This document shows positions 38,253-51,917 of a stretch of DNA of 64,000 bases, in pieces (position 1 is the stretch's first letter; the number at the start of each line of letters is the position of its first letter). The notes under the pieces were generated by a model. That model searched no databases. It had not been told where the DNA came from and saw only the letters and a list, made by a program, of their open reading frames with translations. The stretch comes from Pisaster brevispinus. Its lineage: Eukaryota; Echinodermata; Asteroidea; Forcipulatida; Asteriidae. Location: NCBI GenBank assembly GCA_023634235.1, contig JAMKCF010000008.1, positions 20,206,500 to 20,270,499 on the forward strand, written 5' to 3'. The position numbers and the translations under genes are program-made.

Positions 38253-38280
38253 AGGTGTTCGGCCATCAGCCGAGAACCTA
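38253..38280 (+). repeat. AGGTGTTC hairpin repeat, copy 3
   Basis: AGGTGTTCGG ... CCGAGAACCT, with one insertion in the right arm, is followed by ATTGTTCTCC. It lies 200 bp beyond the 26-bp minisatellite. Confidence 0.5.
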
Positions 38281-40513
38281 TTGTTCTCCTTTGGCTTTTT
38301 GTCTTGAGGAAGTCCAAAAGTATTCATGTATTAAATAAGCTGGCGACCTTCCCTGGCGACCCATTTCATATTGATTGTGGTTAGTGTATTCGGGGAACGC
38401 GACACGAGATGTCACCTATGTGTCCGTCACAGGAGTGTTCGCATCGATGGAAACTACGGGGGGACATTGTCTGCACCTTTAGCAGGGAAAATGTCTCCAC
38501 CCTCTCCCTTTGTCTGCTTTGTGCATGTCCATCACCTGGAAGTTTAGAACAATTATGGACACAGTTATTTTTGTGACCATCGGTGCATGATGGTCACCCA
38601 AGTAGAAGATGCGTCGTCCCTAAATACAGGTGAAATACACATAAACACACTTTATTATGTGGATATTATGCAAATGGGTTATAGATTGACGCCGGTCCCC
38701 CTGTCAGATTGCTAATCAAAACTGCGACAGTTTCGTATTGAGCTGAATGATTCGGTCAATTGGTCAAGGTCCTGCAATGGGGTTTCTCGCACAGGCTGTT
38801 GCACATTGCTCGCCGTGGTATCGGAAAATTAATAAGTAGTATTGGTTTATTCTGTTTTCGTGGTTGGATAGCAACACCGGGGGGTTTGTTGTGGGGGGGG
38901 GACTTGTCAATCACTCTGGGGACGAGGGTGGGGGTTTGCTGGAGATTGAAGTAAATCATTATGCGTATACATCTGATAAAAATCTATCCTGGCTGCAAGC
39001 TGCTGGCCGTCTTTTATGCAATATTTGTATGATATGCCTAGCGAAGTAAAATGATTAGAACTTCATCGATGCAAGACTAGCGTTTAGGCACGGTAGCCGT
39101 GAAAGAAAATTATCGATCTTTTTGTGCCAAAATGTACAGTAAGTACTTGTTCAAATTAATGTCACACATCGCCCCGCTAGTATATTGACGTTATTGAATG
39201 AATGCAATTTTTCCCCTCTCCCTCCTCGTGGTTGTGTTTTGGGTGGTGCAAGGTGCATAGAGCCTTGGATTGTGGTTGTTACTATAGTCGAGGAGGGACT
39301 CTTGGAGAAGCAGCTGTGAGCTTAGACCGATCGGGGGTTGAAATGAAGCCGTGACGAGGGGAGAAGAAATAGATGGGACCCGCTGGCTAAAACCCATCAA
39401 GTTCGGGCCGCCGTGACAGAACATGATACTATCGGTACTGGAGGGCCCAAACCAGAAATGACTTGAAACTGACATGCAATAAGGTGGCAATCGAAGGCTC
39501 GGGCCCGCCTTTTAATTGCGCATTCATTTGCACCAAAAGTATTGTTTTCAGCCGGCCTTTTTCGCGGCAAATATTTTGTCAGCGAAGGCATCGTATTGAT
39601 TTTGTGTAGGATTTCGACACGAGCTTTACAGCTGTTAACATTGGACTGAACGATCGTTGAGGCTCTGGGGCGCTTGTAACTAGCCAGGGAGAACATTTAG
39701 CTCGTGGCTGCGCCTGGATGGAATACGAGGACGGCCTTGTACACTCAGGTTTACCGGCTCTGTTACGGGTAACGTGAAGCGGCAGGGATTCGGGGGCCGG
39801 GGCCCCGGTTTATATGCATGCAAAACTGCGAGAGAAGTGTCCACTTTGAATTGTATAAGTAACTTGGGGATTACCGGCTACCGAATTGAAAAGGCAACCC
39901 GGGTATTACGATGTGCTGACACTTGAGCACAACTTAGTCCGTATAATGTGTTGAGGTTTATCAATGTTCGCAAACAGCTTCATGCATTATTCAAGAAATT
40001 GTAAAAATGAACGTGGACCACTTTTGGGAATTGGCCTATTACGCATTGCTCGATTTTTAATACTGAAAAATGGATCTGGTTTTAAAGATAGCCCCTAGTT
40101 ATTTCATGTATGCCTGTTTTATGTCACTGGACGCCATCGTAGTATAAGTAGCAACATAAACCTACAAATTAACATCTGTTAACATCACCCTACGCATATA
40201 GTTCAATTATTTAAAGCTTACCTTCACCTTGGCAAATCAAGTCACATTGCAATCTATAAACCCCCTCCCCCTCAATACCCATAATCGACCACGCGCAAAC
40301 TTTTTGTGAAGGTTTAATCCATTGTGTCAAATACCGGAAGAGCATTAACGTTTGTATTCCCAGAAGACGAAACAATAAACACAAATTAACCCTAATGGCG
40401 CGTGACTCGTAAACCAATCAAGAATGAGCCCCGTGTTCAAATTCCCGAACAGGGAGCCAACCTTCAACAGCCCTCAGTTTCTCAGGTGAAAGATGATGGT
40501 AAAAGAGATACCC

Positions 40514-40937
40514 AGTCATTATGTAGTTAGCTAATCATTACCTAAGGCAGTTGGCAGGTCATTCTCAAGTTAGCAGGTCATTCTCTATTAAGGTATAGTT
40601 TGTAGGTCATTCTCTAGTTAACAGGTCATTCTCTTAGTTAGTTAGCGGGTCATTCTCTATAAGGTAGCTAGCAGGTCATTTTCTAAGGTAGCTAGCAGGT
40701 CGTTCTCTAAGGTAGTTAGCAGGTCATTCTCTGTGTAACAGGTCATTCTCTAGTTGTCAGGTCATTCTCTAAGGTAGCTAGCAGATCATTCTTTCGTTAG
40801 CAGGTCATTTTCTAAGTTAGTTAGCACTAGCAGGTCATTCCTTGAGGTACGGTAGTTGTAGGCCATTGTCTAGTTGACGGACCATTCTCTAAGCTATAGT
40901 TAGCGATTCTCTAAGGTAGTGAGAAGGTCATTTCCTA
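40514..40937 (+). repeat. Irregular minisatellite, GCAGGTCATTCTCTAAGGTA type
   Basis: GCAGGTCATTCTC cores recur about 15 times, separated by variable spacers built from TAAGGTAGCTA and AGTTA. Spacing ranges from about 18 to 30 bp. Units at both ends are more diverged, as is usual for an older tandem array. Confidence 0.85.
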
Positions 40938-41344
40938 GGGGACGGAGTTTCAGAGATTTTCCAGTTGAGCGTACAGTGCGACACGCCCATGCAATGCATT
41001 TGTCAATCAGTTGCAGATTCGAATCCTATTCCAAAGGAGTTCACCTGGCACAAAAGTCTGGTTGCTTGGGCCATATTGGTGGACCCAACCTAAAGATCAG
41101 AGATATTACGGATTGTATAAATGATGAGAAAAATACCACTCAAATTGATTTATCAAGTCCATATTGTCTTCGGTGTATTGTGTTCCTCATTTACAAAATG
41201 ACTTAAGAGTGCATTGTGAACCTTACAACTAGTTCTTTTTTTGCGAGGACAATATTGGTACGTAATAAACCTAGCCTACTTGTCATTAAGGTAGACTGTG
41301 TGAATGTCTTTCTTGAAAGATGTTAACTAACCCATAACCGGATT

Positions 41345-41545
41345 CCGGGTCACAGGTTATAGCCTGACAATAGTATGACCCGGATGTGGTGTCAAAGTGA
41401 CCTGAAACTGTGTCAAACTGATGCAGAATCTGATTCACAATCCCAATTTGCAACCAGTTTCGGGGTCACCTTGACCCGGAAATGGGTCAGGTTCCGGGAC
41501 CCAGAGTCCGGGCCGATTCTGACCCCGAGAGTTTTCAGAGTGAAC
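41345..41545 (-). mobile_element. Diverged inverted relative of the 14.7-kb MITE
   Basis: In reverse complement this segment reads CTCTGAAAACTCTCGGGGTC, then CTGACCCATTTCCGGGTC, then GAAACTGGTTGCAAATTGGG. Each block has a counterpart in the same order in the element at 14685-14958. The left terminal repeat is poorly preserved. ORFs inside are explained by the repeat rather than by a gene. Confidence 0.5.
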
Positions 41546-44347
41546 GAGAGAGTTGCTTTTCATTCCGTACGTTGTACGACCATGAAACTTGGTCAGTAGT
41601 ACAGCCACACCTAGAACTGACCCCGCCCGCTACTCACCACACCCACCTCTCCAATCCATTGTTTCATCACAAAGCGGTTTTCTCAAACGTACACTCATTC
41701 GCTCTTTAATGTTCAATCATTTGCTGCTCTGTCATTCTTAAATGAAACATGTTCTTTTGATTGCCTCGGATGGCAAATTGGTGCGAGACCGTATGAGATG
41801 GCTCTTGATGCACGTGTGTGTGTGTGTGTTGCCGATCCCACCCTCGAATTCTTAGATTGAATTAAAACCGTTTTCTTACAAACTGACACAACAGCAGTAG
41901 CTCAGTAAGACAGAAGGCTTCAATGTCCAACAATATAAAAGAGAGAGAGAGTGCTGATGTGTACTATTCGTGAAACACCAAGTAGAATGCCCCTCACTCT
42001 CTGAATCATTGCCTCTCCTTCTTCAGAACAAAACCCCGTGCAGCGATTGTGCCACATATTTACACTTTCCAATGCAAAATGTCTTAATGCTTAATTTCAT
42101 TAGCTTCCAAGTGCCCCGTGGGTGATCCATTCGCACGGTCTAATTGCCTAAAAAGGGAATATTAAATTCCAGGTATATTGGGCCATCTCAAGACCAAATT
42201 GGGAGCCCCAAACAAATCTAATATGTGGATGGAAACGAAGCCAGAGCGGGCAAATGTGGACAAAATTCGGTATATTAACGTACCATGGCTGTATGGCTTG
42301 ATTTAATTAGCCCGTTGCTCCGCCGCAAACTGCGAAATATCGCTGCTTTCGCGATGCTGCTTGAAATCGAACGCCGTGCCGAATCAATGTGGCGCTTTTA
42401 AACACGTTCTTCGCCTTGCATGAAATGGCCCCTTGAGTGTACAGTGACGGGTATATGTTGTATGGACTGTTCTCTCCCAACTGCACCACATACCCTACGG
42501 CTGCAACACTTCATGTTGTATGAATCACAATTTTGTCATCAAAATTGGTCAACAAGTTTCCAGCGGGCAGTCCACGTCGTTGGCTGTGTCTCTCCCCCCC
42601 CCCCTCCAACCTCCCTCTGCAAAACATTCATATGTTCCAGTTGTCGTTACGATGCGAGCACCAATTCCCCCTCAACCAGCATGCCCGAGACTATCTCAGA
42701 GTTGGAGGGGGGTAACCCCCCACGGCTATAGTGCCACTCGTGGCTTTCTATATACCACACTCCCCAACAAAATGAACAATATATGAATAAATAAGACATT
42801 ATTAGTTTACGTACGCGTCTTCTAAAAAGCTCCAATGTGTGCGCACGTGTCAGATGGAAAGATATATCTTTTCATTAAGGAGCCTACATGAGCCTAAGAC
42901 GGCCGAATCATGCCCGTCGGCGCCTTTGTCGGCGAAGAGGGATCCTTAATTGGTGAAATGAACCATGATTCTCCACAAAAAAAGCTTTGCAAATTGAACT
43001 TGTCCATGGCACAATAGAACTCGCAATCTTCATAACAGGGTCAAATAGAAGAAAAAAAACTGCCTATACAAATGGCAGATGATGAGACTGGTGATTTGGG
43101 AGCAGTCACATGGCCTATTGGTTTGGGTTTTTTTCCCCCTTTTTTTCCAAAGTTTTATCCACAAACTCTCCAAATGTCTCTCGACACAAGTTCTTGTTTT
43201 CTTTAAGTTTTCCTTCTGTCTGCCCGTCCCTCCCTCTTTCACTGCTCTGAATTTTATCTTCGGAACACATCCTGTTTGTCTTTAAAAAGCCGCTATATTA
43301 TCACCGCCACGGCAGTGCATGCGTTGGTCTTGAAGAATGATACGCCCCCACCGGTGGAAGAAGGGTTAGTCAAAGTTAATTTTCTTGCATAGCAGCTCGG
43401 CTCGTTGAATTTCTACTCTCTGTGAATCGAAGCCCGACAATGACCTATTGTTATAAATATCGTGGGGAAAAGTTACACCATTCCGCAGTTACACTGTGCC
43501 GATCTCGGCCGTCAGAACTAGAATAATTCCTTGCTGTTTTCACCCCTCGCAAATGTGTTTTTGCCAATTCCCCCAACTCAAACATCCCGACCAACCATGA
43601 ATCAGTGGCCCACGGTAGTTCCATTTTCCCCCCTCAAACCTTTACTGCAACCCATGTTATATCCAGCTCCATGTCCCATTGGGCCTTATGATTTATCAAC
43701 GTAAATCTTTCACAGGTATGGCAGGATTTACCGGGGTACTTGAAGTGTGTTTTTCTATTTTTCTGCTACTTTCTTCTTCTTCTTCTTTTTTTTCTTCTCT
43801 TTTTTTTTTTGACAGTTCAGCACCTATTATAAGCCGTAAAAGGTTATAAGCGAAACCCTACTTAAACGCGAGTCGCTGAGGTTGGCGTTTGCCCGTCCGT
43901 GCGATCGAGTGACGACCACCTGTACGGGGCTCGCCGGTGAAGCCTCAGGGGCTAGCTGGAGGGGGTGGGTGAGGGCAACGTTAGACGACCTGTCGTAGCC
44001 TGACCAGTTCACCGCACGCTGGAACCGTAATAAAATAATGCAGTTTGTCAGATTAAAAGCCCCTACGTGTTTATGTATGCATTACAAGCGTTGATTACGT
44101 GTATATCTTCAACGGGCCAGCAGTGATAAAATATAAAGGGGAACACACAAAGAAACGGACACTTTTTTTCTCCATTTAATTGATTCATAAGAAATATATA
44201 CTCGTTCTTGTCAGTTCTATTGTATGCTAGATGAAATTAGTAGAGTACAGGTATTGATTTAGCCCTGTAACTCAGAAAGACTTCAATTTTATTTTCAACC
44301 TTCTTGACCTGTGCATATCGTTTCGTTGTTGTTGACGGATTTGATGA

Positions 44348-44459
44348 TGTTGTTGTTGTTGCTGTTGTTGCTGTTGTTTTTGTTTTTGTTTTTGTTGTTG
44401 TTGTCGTTGTCATTGTTGTTGCTGTTGTCGTTGTCGTTGCAGTTGTCGTTGTCGTTGCA

Positions 44460-44543
<84 letters not shown>
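44348..44543 (+). repeat. GTT/GTTGTC microsatellite
   Basis: GTT, GCTGTT and TTTTTG units give way to a clean GTTGTC hexamer run at about 44461-44541. The long Val and Ser-Leu frames across it are repeat artefacts. Confidence 0.92.
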
Positions 44544-44814
44544 TTACGTTGTTTTGTTTTATGTTTTGTTGTATGTTTAATTTTTTATGTTTTATGTTTT
44601 ATGTTTCTATTGTTGTTGTTAATGAGCCATGATTAGCGTTCATTTAGTTTAGTTTTCATTCACATGTAGTTTCATCTAGTTGCAACATGATAACCATCCT
44701 GTTGCCTATCGCAATGTAACTAATAATAATGGTGTTTATCTTTATGGATTATGTTCACAGAATGATTGAAAGAAAACATTCAACATACCGTAAACATATT
44801 GAATTCGGTAGTCT

Positions 44815-45085
44815 GGACCCAATCTCATGGAGCTGCTTTAAACGGCAAATGTTTTGCTTTCTGTGTGCTTTCCATTTTATAGCGCTGCTAATTAAACCGT
44901 AGGCGCAAGAAAAGACATACTAACATTCCGGTGCTCAAGCAAATGAATGACGTAACAGTGCAAAGCCATGGTGAAAGCTGGTTGCCTAATATTCTTGCTA
45001 GCCTGTGAAATACGCTTCAGCTTAAGCACTTGTTAATGCTTTAAAGTATAAGCAGTCCATCTGCTTACCGTTAAGCAATCGGTGG
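44815..45085. repeat. Diverged GGAGCTGCTTAAGC-type repeat
   Basis: CTCATGGAGCTGCTTTAAAC followed by CAAATGTTTTGCTT, and later a CTTCAGCTTAAGCACTTG stretch in the opposite sense, look like the worn arms of a palindromic repeat. The fragment at 52484-52570 is related. Confidence 0.4.
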
Positions 45086-48000
45086 AGATGGCCCCTGGTG
45101 ACAACTATGCCGTCTCTGTTTGTTCGACATTCTCCTTCGATTTTGACACGTGCTTAATTTGCCAGTTTGGCGCCGTTTTCTTTGAATCCTAAAATGGCGC
45201 CCTAGTTGTGACTCATCAATTACCTGTAAAATTACACCGGGTTAAACCACAATAGACCACAGTTTAAACCCCGAGTCAAAGAGACATTAGTTTGAAAGGC
45301 GCGCAACATCAACTATCGTTTGAGTCTGTCACAAAATTGGACCCATAAAGGGGTCAAGAAGTTGATGGTCGATTGAGGAGGCGCCTGCACGAAGACTCGA
45401 CGCCGTGTCCAGCGGGCAGTACACGGCGGTGATTTGGTTTTATCCGTAAAGTGGTCGGAGTTGATACACGGTTAGACTATTGGAAATCAGACACCTGTGA
45501 TCGATTTGTGTTTACTTCCACCATGTCCATGCATATAAACCTAAGTAACATTGATATGTAAATGAACTTACATACATTGAGATACACTAAACGTCAGGCT
45601 GATCCACATTCACAACAACTACTGCGAAAAAAACCATTATTTTTTAGGGGGGTGTTAATTTTCTATGACAGCAACGTAACTCCTCATTCCCAGTTTACAT
45701 CTGCTATATTTGTTTTACATCGTCAATGGGTAGAGGGAATGTGCCACAGTTTGCGTTTATCTATGCCTATACGTGTAAGGAGCATCGCAATACTGAACCG
45801 GGAACAGAGAGTGAACTTTGTGTGTGTGTTGGGCATCAAAAATACTGTACTCTTTCTGAAATCTCTTTTGAGCGGTTTGAGTTTTGTGTGGCAGGTAATG
45901 ACAAGTGAAAATGTACCGTGTCCGACAACGAATGAGCACTCCAGCCTATTCATTCAAGTAAATGCAATTGTAACATGAACACTCGTGGCATCTATTCACC
46001 CAGTGACAATATTTACATTCTGATAAAACATCTTGACGGGTTGGCAATTCTCTGTTCTTATGCTCCCCTATCTGGTTGCAGGTGCGAATCGGAATCAACA
46101 ACTGGTTTCCAATGTTTTCGTGAAGTGTTAAGCCCTATGTTATTTGTTGTCATGCCTGTACATGTCCGACCATCACACTCGGCCTGTGTATGGCACTCAT
46201 GTCAGATTGGGGCAATCTATTTGGATTTCGTAATCCGTGGGGGTCGCTTGCCTCTCTCACAAAGTGCACTGAATACGTCAAGTTCAAGACTCGCAGTGTG
46301 TGTGCGTGTGTTTGTGTGTTGTTTAAGAACTTCAGCTAAATCAATCAAATGGTTTTATGCCCCGTGATGTGTCTCTGTAAAGCCGGGCGGAGAGAAGCAA
46401 TAACGGTGAAGTGTCTCGTCTGAGAGTTTACACTCTAGCAAGACTCACACACACACACACACGCACATACATGTCCTAGGTTCTGTACTGGGGTGTATTA
46501 ATTGCCCAACGTGACAGTCAAAAGGGGGAATTACAACCGAAAACACGCCTCCGAGAGGGCCTTGCGGCCATTTTCAAATCTGCGCTCTTTTCCGTAATCG
46601 CTATCACAACTTTTCAATAGCGTTTTCAAGTCGTGCTTATGTTTTCAGTATTTGCTTTCCAAAACTAATGGCATTACGTATGCAGGAGTAAAACTCAATG
46701 AGATTTCTGCCCATCCACGATTTTGAAAATGAAAGGACTCTCCGTAATTGGGTGACCTTTCCGGAAGGAATGATGAGTGTCGAACACAAAAGCCCCCCTC
46801 AAAAAAATGCACACTTTTGGGTAAAGAGCATAGATTCGCAAACTCACGCGGAAGCGCACAGCATTAATCTCAACCCCTCATCCGCGGATGCACAACTCTA
46901 AAAAAGTCCCCCTTTCACCCCCCATCCTATCGCAAACCATTCATTCATTCCACTAGCCATTTCGAATGATCAGCGCCCGCATTGCCTTTGGGTGGTAAAT
47001 ACGTGATGCGAAATATTCACTTACCCAGGGAAAATCGAAGGCAGGTGAGCGCGATCTGGTGAAATTAATACACATATCGCGCGGACAAGCACAAAATAGG
47101 TGAAATGCTTTTTTACACAGTAAGCTAGGTCTCGTAATCAGCCGTACTATTGATCGGGCAGTGAGTAACGGGCTATAATGCCGGGGCCCCTCACGCTTGT
47201 ATGTGTTCATTTATTAGCCAAGGCTGCTGCTTCTCAAACGATTTGAACTGATTGGTAGTCCGCATAATTAATACACTAGAATAACCCAACTGTGCACTAT
47301 GAGGTGGTGGGAGGAGAGAGACGAGGGGAAGAGGGGGGGGGGCTCCATCGGTCGCTTTCAGTGTGTTCATGTCAACAGCTGTCAAAGTGCTCCAAAACAA
47401 CCCTATTTATTACAATGTCATGTGTTGGTGCAACCATGTCTATATCATATACACATCGATGACTCAACATTTTTTATCAAATCATTCCACATTCTGTTGC
47501 ACTTATCTCCACATCCCCAACCGCCCCTTTTCTTAATCTTCTCCTATTTTTGTAACACGGTTCATAATTTTGTCACACTCAACAGTGATGCACCACTGGA
47601 TTTAAATAAACTCCACAGTCAAACGCCTAAGAAGGCTATTGTGACCAACGGCAAATTTCCATCCAATAAAACCTATTTCTGGAACTGGTGCTGAAAGCCA
47701 GCAAGCTATAATGATTAACACCAAATCAGCCCATGGAAACAGGAGGATTCTCCATGATATAGTTCACAGTAGTACCCCTGCACCCCCCCTCCCTCGCTCT
47801 TATTTGCAGAAATAACGGGGTTTTTTCTATTTTCTTTTTCGTTTTTTAAAAGTTTAACATGTAGACCATTATCGTTACGAGGCCATCTTGGGTTTTTGTT
47901 CCTTTTCTCCCATTCCACCCAATGTAATCAAACCGAGGCTGCACGTAAAAATAGTCTGGTGCCTTAACATGAAATGAGAATAAGAACTTCTTTTGTTACT

Positions 48001-50639
48001 GTGTACACGCGGTACCCGACCAATGAGCCGAACCCCCCCCCCCCCCGATATACAGACAACACACGAATGAATGATGACCGTTAAGTTGTATTCATATTAC
48101 TCATCATCATGTATCAATTTTTTATTTGTCTCCCACAATGTATTTACAATCCTGTTTCGACAATAACAACGGTATCGATTATAATTACAAAAAAAAACAT
48201 TTATACACAGTTTTTCCCTGCCAAAGCTTTGCTTTCTCTACGTTCATGAAAACACAAGTTTAAAACGAAGACCTTTTTTTTTACTCAGTTGAAAAATCAA
48301 ACACATTTCCCGGACGCTATTACGTCAAATTCTCACTGTAATAAAAACAATTAGGTAATACTTTTTATTACTTGCCATTATAATGGACTATTCGTAATTG
48401 GGCAGTACACTTTAAATTGGGCAGTGTTAACAGCTATGCATGTTCAACTTGCAAGATAGCATTAAGTTTGCACATTAATTTGTTTAATTGTATGCATAAA
48501 AACACCTACACCAATCAAAGACGACCTATGATAGAATTCACGAGCAGATGCTCTGTATCAGGCTATCTGATTGGATGAAACAATCGACTCGTGCGCATTA
48601 AAAATGCTTCTCTTGTAACTAAACAAACAAAACGATGTAAACAGCATGTAAACAATACTATTTTGACAATTCTAGGAATTGCTTGTGTGTGCAACAAGAC
48701 AACGCAGAGACTCATTCTAAGCCCCACTCAAAACGTCATGATTTCTGTCGGCCAACTTTGCAGCGTGATGCAAGACGCAGATCGGTACGGTATGCCAAAC
48801 ATGAAATCGATTTTCAATTGATCCAAAATTCCAATGGAATTTGTATTTCGATCCCTAACGAAATGTCTTCTACTCAACCGAGAAAACAACCGAATCGGTG
48901 GAATGCCATTTCACTGACAGAGTTAGAACGGTCATGTTTTATTAAAATAAATTTAAAATATATTTTAAACACTTCCAAACCAATCAAAGCAGATTGTACT
49001 ATTGCAAATAACTCATTAAACAGTTGTTATAAGACGACCCGGATTATTCGGTGTTCACATTAAATAAATATAATTTGAGTCACAGTCTGGGCCAAGTCTC
49101 ATCAATTGTAAAGCCTTACAATTGTTAACATTTTGCTTAAAGTTCAATCTTAAAATAAAATCCTAACTCTAACAACAGAGTTTAAACTGTTCTTCCCCCC
49201 AGGGGAAAGTATTCTGTGTAAAGGTTCGAGTCAAGAGTTAACATTTTAAAATTTACCTTCAGGTAAAAAGGTGATTGTAAAAAAAAAATAATAATTCTTT
49301 TATTATTTTTTTTTAAAAACTGGAATCGATTCCAAGAAAAAGCTGTATCAATTAACACACTGGCCACGACGAATTGACGCAGAAATCAACAATAACATTA
49401 TGTTGCCATGGCAACTGCTAAACAACCGCTCCATTGTCTGTTTATTTTTGCCCCCTTCTTGAATGCGTTCACTTTGTTCGACACTCATTGATGGAGATTC
49501 GGTCACAAACTCTTAAAACTTGAATCATCACCCTCGGAACGATGGGAGGTTAACTGTTATAAGAACGAGAGTCTGTAAGACGCAAAATTCCACTGACGTC
49601 AAACGTGTTACTGAGGTATATCTAATTTCATTCAGCAGAAAGAAAAGTCATAACATCAACAATCTAAGAGCCAGCTTTAATCGAGACTGGAAAAATGAAA
49701 GTTTGCTGGTGACCAACTTGTTTGGTATTTTTGTTAAGTTTACACGGTATGCGTATTGAAATCTTGACCTTGTAATTTGTTGCAGTCTAAACAAAAAAAC
49801 CATGATACACCACACTGGATTGTCGAATGATTAATGTACTTTGGCACAACGAACAAATAATGTTGTTGTTTTTTACTATGGGAAAACGCAGTTTAGTGTT
49901 CATTACGTGTGTATGCAAAATTAGCTTTATTTAATATTTGGAATTGAAATGATCGACAGAATACCTTTTTGAATAGATGTGACATTCCTGTAGAGGTGAC
50001 ATGGCGAATACAAAATGCTAGGTTCTTTTTTAATTTGCTTAATTTCCATTACCAATAATAAAATTATGTTTTCCCGCAATTGTCCCTCGAGATTTCTCTG
50101 GGAAGAGCCTGCATGATGGGTAAATGTTTCGTCAAAGATTGAATTAACCAATGGGAAGCTAGATAAACCCGATTCTACAGTGGCGACACCACAAAATAGC
50201 CAATCAGAATAGATCATTGGGTACTGCGTCATTTTTTTGTTCAGGCAACATGGCGCTGCAAGAGCGCCGTTCAGTCCACAGTCATAATGCCACCAGACTT
50301 TGAATGTGACAGAGTGCGAAGTAAAGTTTAATCCGAAATGGCAACCTTTACCACAATCCCATATGGCAGACTTAAACATATTTTTATGTCAATTAGAGAG
50401 ACCAGTATATACATATATTATTCATAATATAATATCCGCTATGGACCTCCATTTATTTAAAAAATTCAACATTTACTAACACAGTTTTATAAAAACATAT
50501 AACTTCAATGATATCTCTCATTAAATAAATAACTATTGTTTTTTTGTGGGGAAATCTTCGAACTACAACGACCATCTTCCGATGTAACATCAAAAAGGAA
50601 AAGTTTGTCTGTTATATAAATAGGTTTCCACCACAGTGG

Positions 50640-51080
50640 ACTGGTACCTCATTGAAATGGCTGTAAGGTCCGAGATGCTACGGTGTGAGGTCACATTTAA
50701 ACGAGTCAGGAACTAGGCGCAATATGATCATTTCAGCGCTGCTTGGCCGAGTCACAATGCAGACTAGAGACGTCAGGGTTTGCCCACCAAAATTGCGATC
50801 CACTGACCGGTAAGTAACAGCGTGCGGCAGGTGAGCACTTCCTTTTAGGCCGTAGAACACGTGTTCAAAACTGAGACCGTTCACCCAGCCCAGCATCTGG
50901 GTAGGAAGTTACTCAAAGTATGGCGTCTCGTAAATTCACTGGGTGACGTCACGTCCGGCGCCGTGCTTTGAGTCGTCGCAACCAATCAGAATGGTGTCGT
51001 CGAGTCTGCGCAGAAAGGTGTCTTTTTATTCCCCGATCTGAAGAAGAGAACATCAGAGAAAATGGCCGGTTAAACACAAC
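50640..51080. promoter_or_regulatory. Promoter-like block 3' of Irx with CRE and CCAAT motifs
   Basis: This stretch is higher in GC than its surroundings. It holds GGTGACGTCACG (a palindromic CRE core, near 50942-50953), CCAATCAGA near 50981, AAAATGGCCGG near 51059, and donor-like CGGTAAGTAAC (50810) and GCAGGTGAGC (50827) on the plus strand. No ORF over 75 residues with a recognisable product begins here. It may be a promoter of an unrecognised or non-coding transcript, or an enhancer. Confidence 0.3.
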
Positions 51081-51911
51081 TGAAAAAGCACTTAAAAAAC
51101 AGACTGTGTAATTTCCAAATTATGTGCAGGAGTTATAACACACAAAAAATCCACCGGCCGAGTCATTTATTTATAGACCAATTAGAAGACTGCACACATA
51201 AAGAAGTGGCAGTGGCTCTTGTTAACATAGCGCATTAGTTTCAAGTCGGCAATCTTCCTTATTTTGTCCATACAATCAATTCGACTAAAGACCGCCCCCA
51301 CACGTTTTTAACCTCGATATGTTGAAGTCAAACGATATCCCCATATTGTCCCATTAAGCGAAGTTATGACTTGTACGAGGCACAATCAGATCTGGAGTGC
51401 CGACTTCCCCCCGCAAAGTCTCCGCAAAATTACGTTGGAAAGAAAAGGGGGAAACAACGAGGAGAAAATGAAACTCCTCGTCAGAAATCCAGAAATAACT
51501 GCTCCCATGAGAAAGAGGGAGAAAATCTATAAAGAGTAAATGAAATTTGCTGAGTTCCGGACCAATGACCGCGACTGTTCATGTTCTGGTATGTTTTCAC
51601 CCGATATAATCTATTTGTTTTGATCTTTGAAACAAAATTACGCGCAAAGGTGCTGTCTGCCTGAGAGTCATGACAGCCCAGGAAAAGGAGATTTTTTTTA
51701 TTCACAACTAAACCAGGGATTGGTTTCCTTCGCATGGTTCTGTTGCTCCCAAGTTTCTTGAAGGTCTATTCAACACCTAAATAAAACGTGATCAAAACCT
51801 TTTTGCATCTGTTTTCCCCAGTCGAAAATTTCACAAATAATTGTGTTTTCTTTGACAACCATTTCAAGAAGCTTTGTTATATATATTTTTTCCGGGATTT
51901 TTGTTACAGAT

Positions 51912-51917
51912 TTTATT
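51912..51917 (-). terminator. Candidate poly(A) signal of Irx
   Basis: AATAAA on the minus strand lies about 390 nt beyond the Irx stop codon. It is the first canonical hexamer that I see downstream. A second one lies at 51702-51697. Either could end the transcript. No downstream element or transcript supports the choice. Confidence 0.35.

Larger units (their letters stand above)
38046..50639. other. Gene-free interval with candidate conserved blocks
   Basis: Between the minisatellites and microsatellites, the stretches 39190-39760, 42040-42440 and 46920-47260 have balanced composition and homeodomain-type TAATTA/TTTAATTG motifs. They have no convincing reading frame. They are best described as possible regulatory DNA of the neighbouring Irx gene. 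Confidence 0.5.

Noticed and set aside
44304..44636. Plus-strand frames rich in Val (110 codons) and Leu/Ser (89 codons)
   Set aside because: They are translations of the GTTGTC microsatellite with no gene context.
48683..49063. Plus-strand frame of 126 codons
   Set aside because: No recognisable domain or splice context. It could be a fragment of an unknown transposon protein, but nothing supports that.
49927..50379. Minus-strand frame of 150 codons
   Set aside because: No domain, random-looking composition and no supporting context.
50678..50896. 72-codon minus-strand frame inside the promoter-like block
   Set aside because: No homology that I can recognise. It overlaps putative regulatory motifs.
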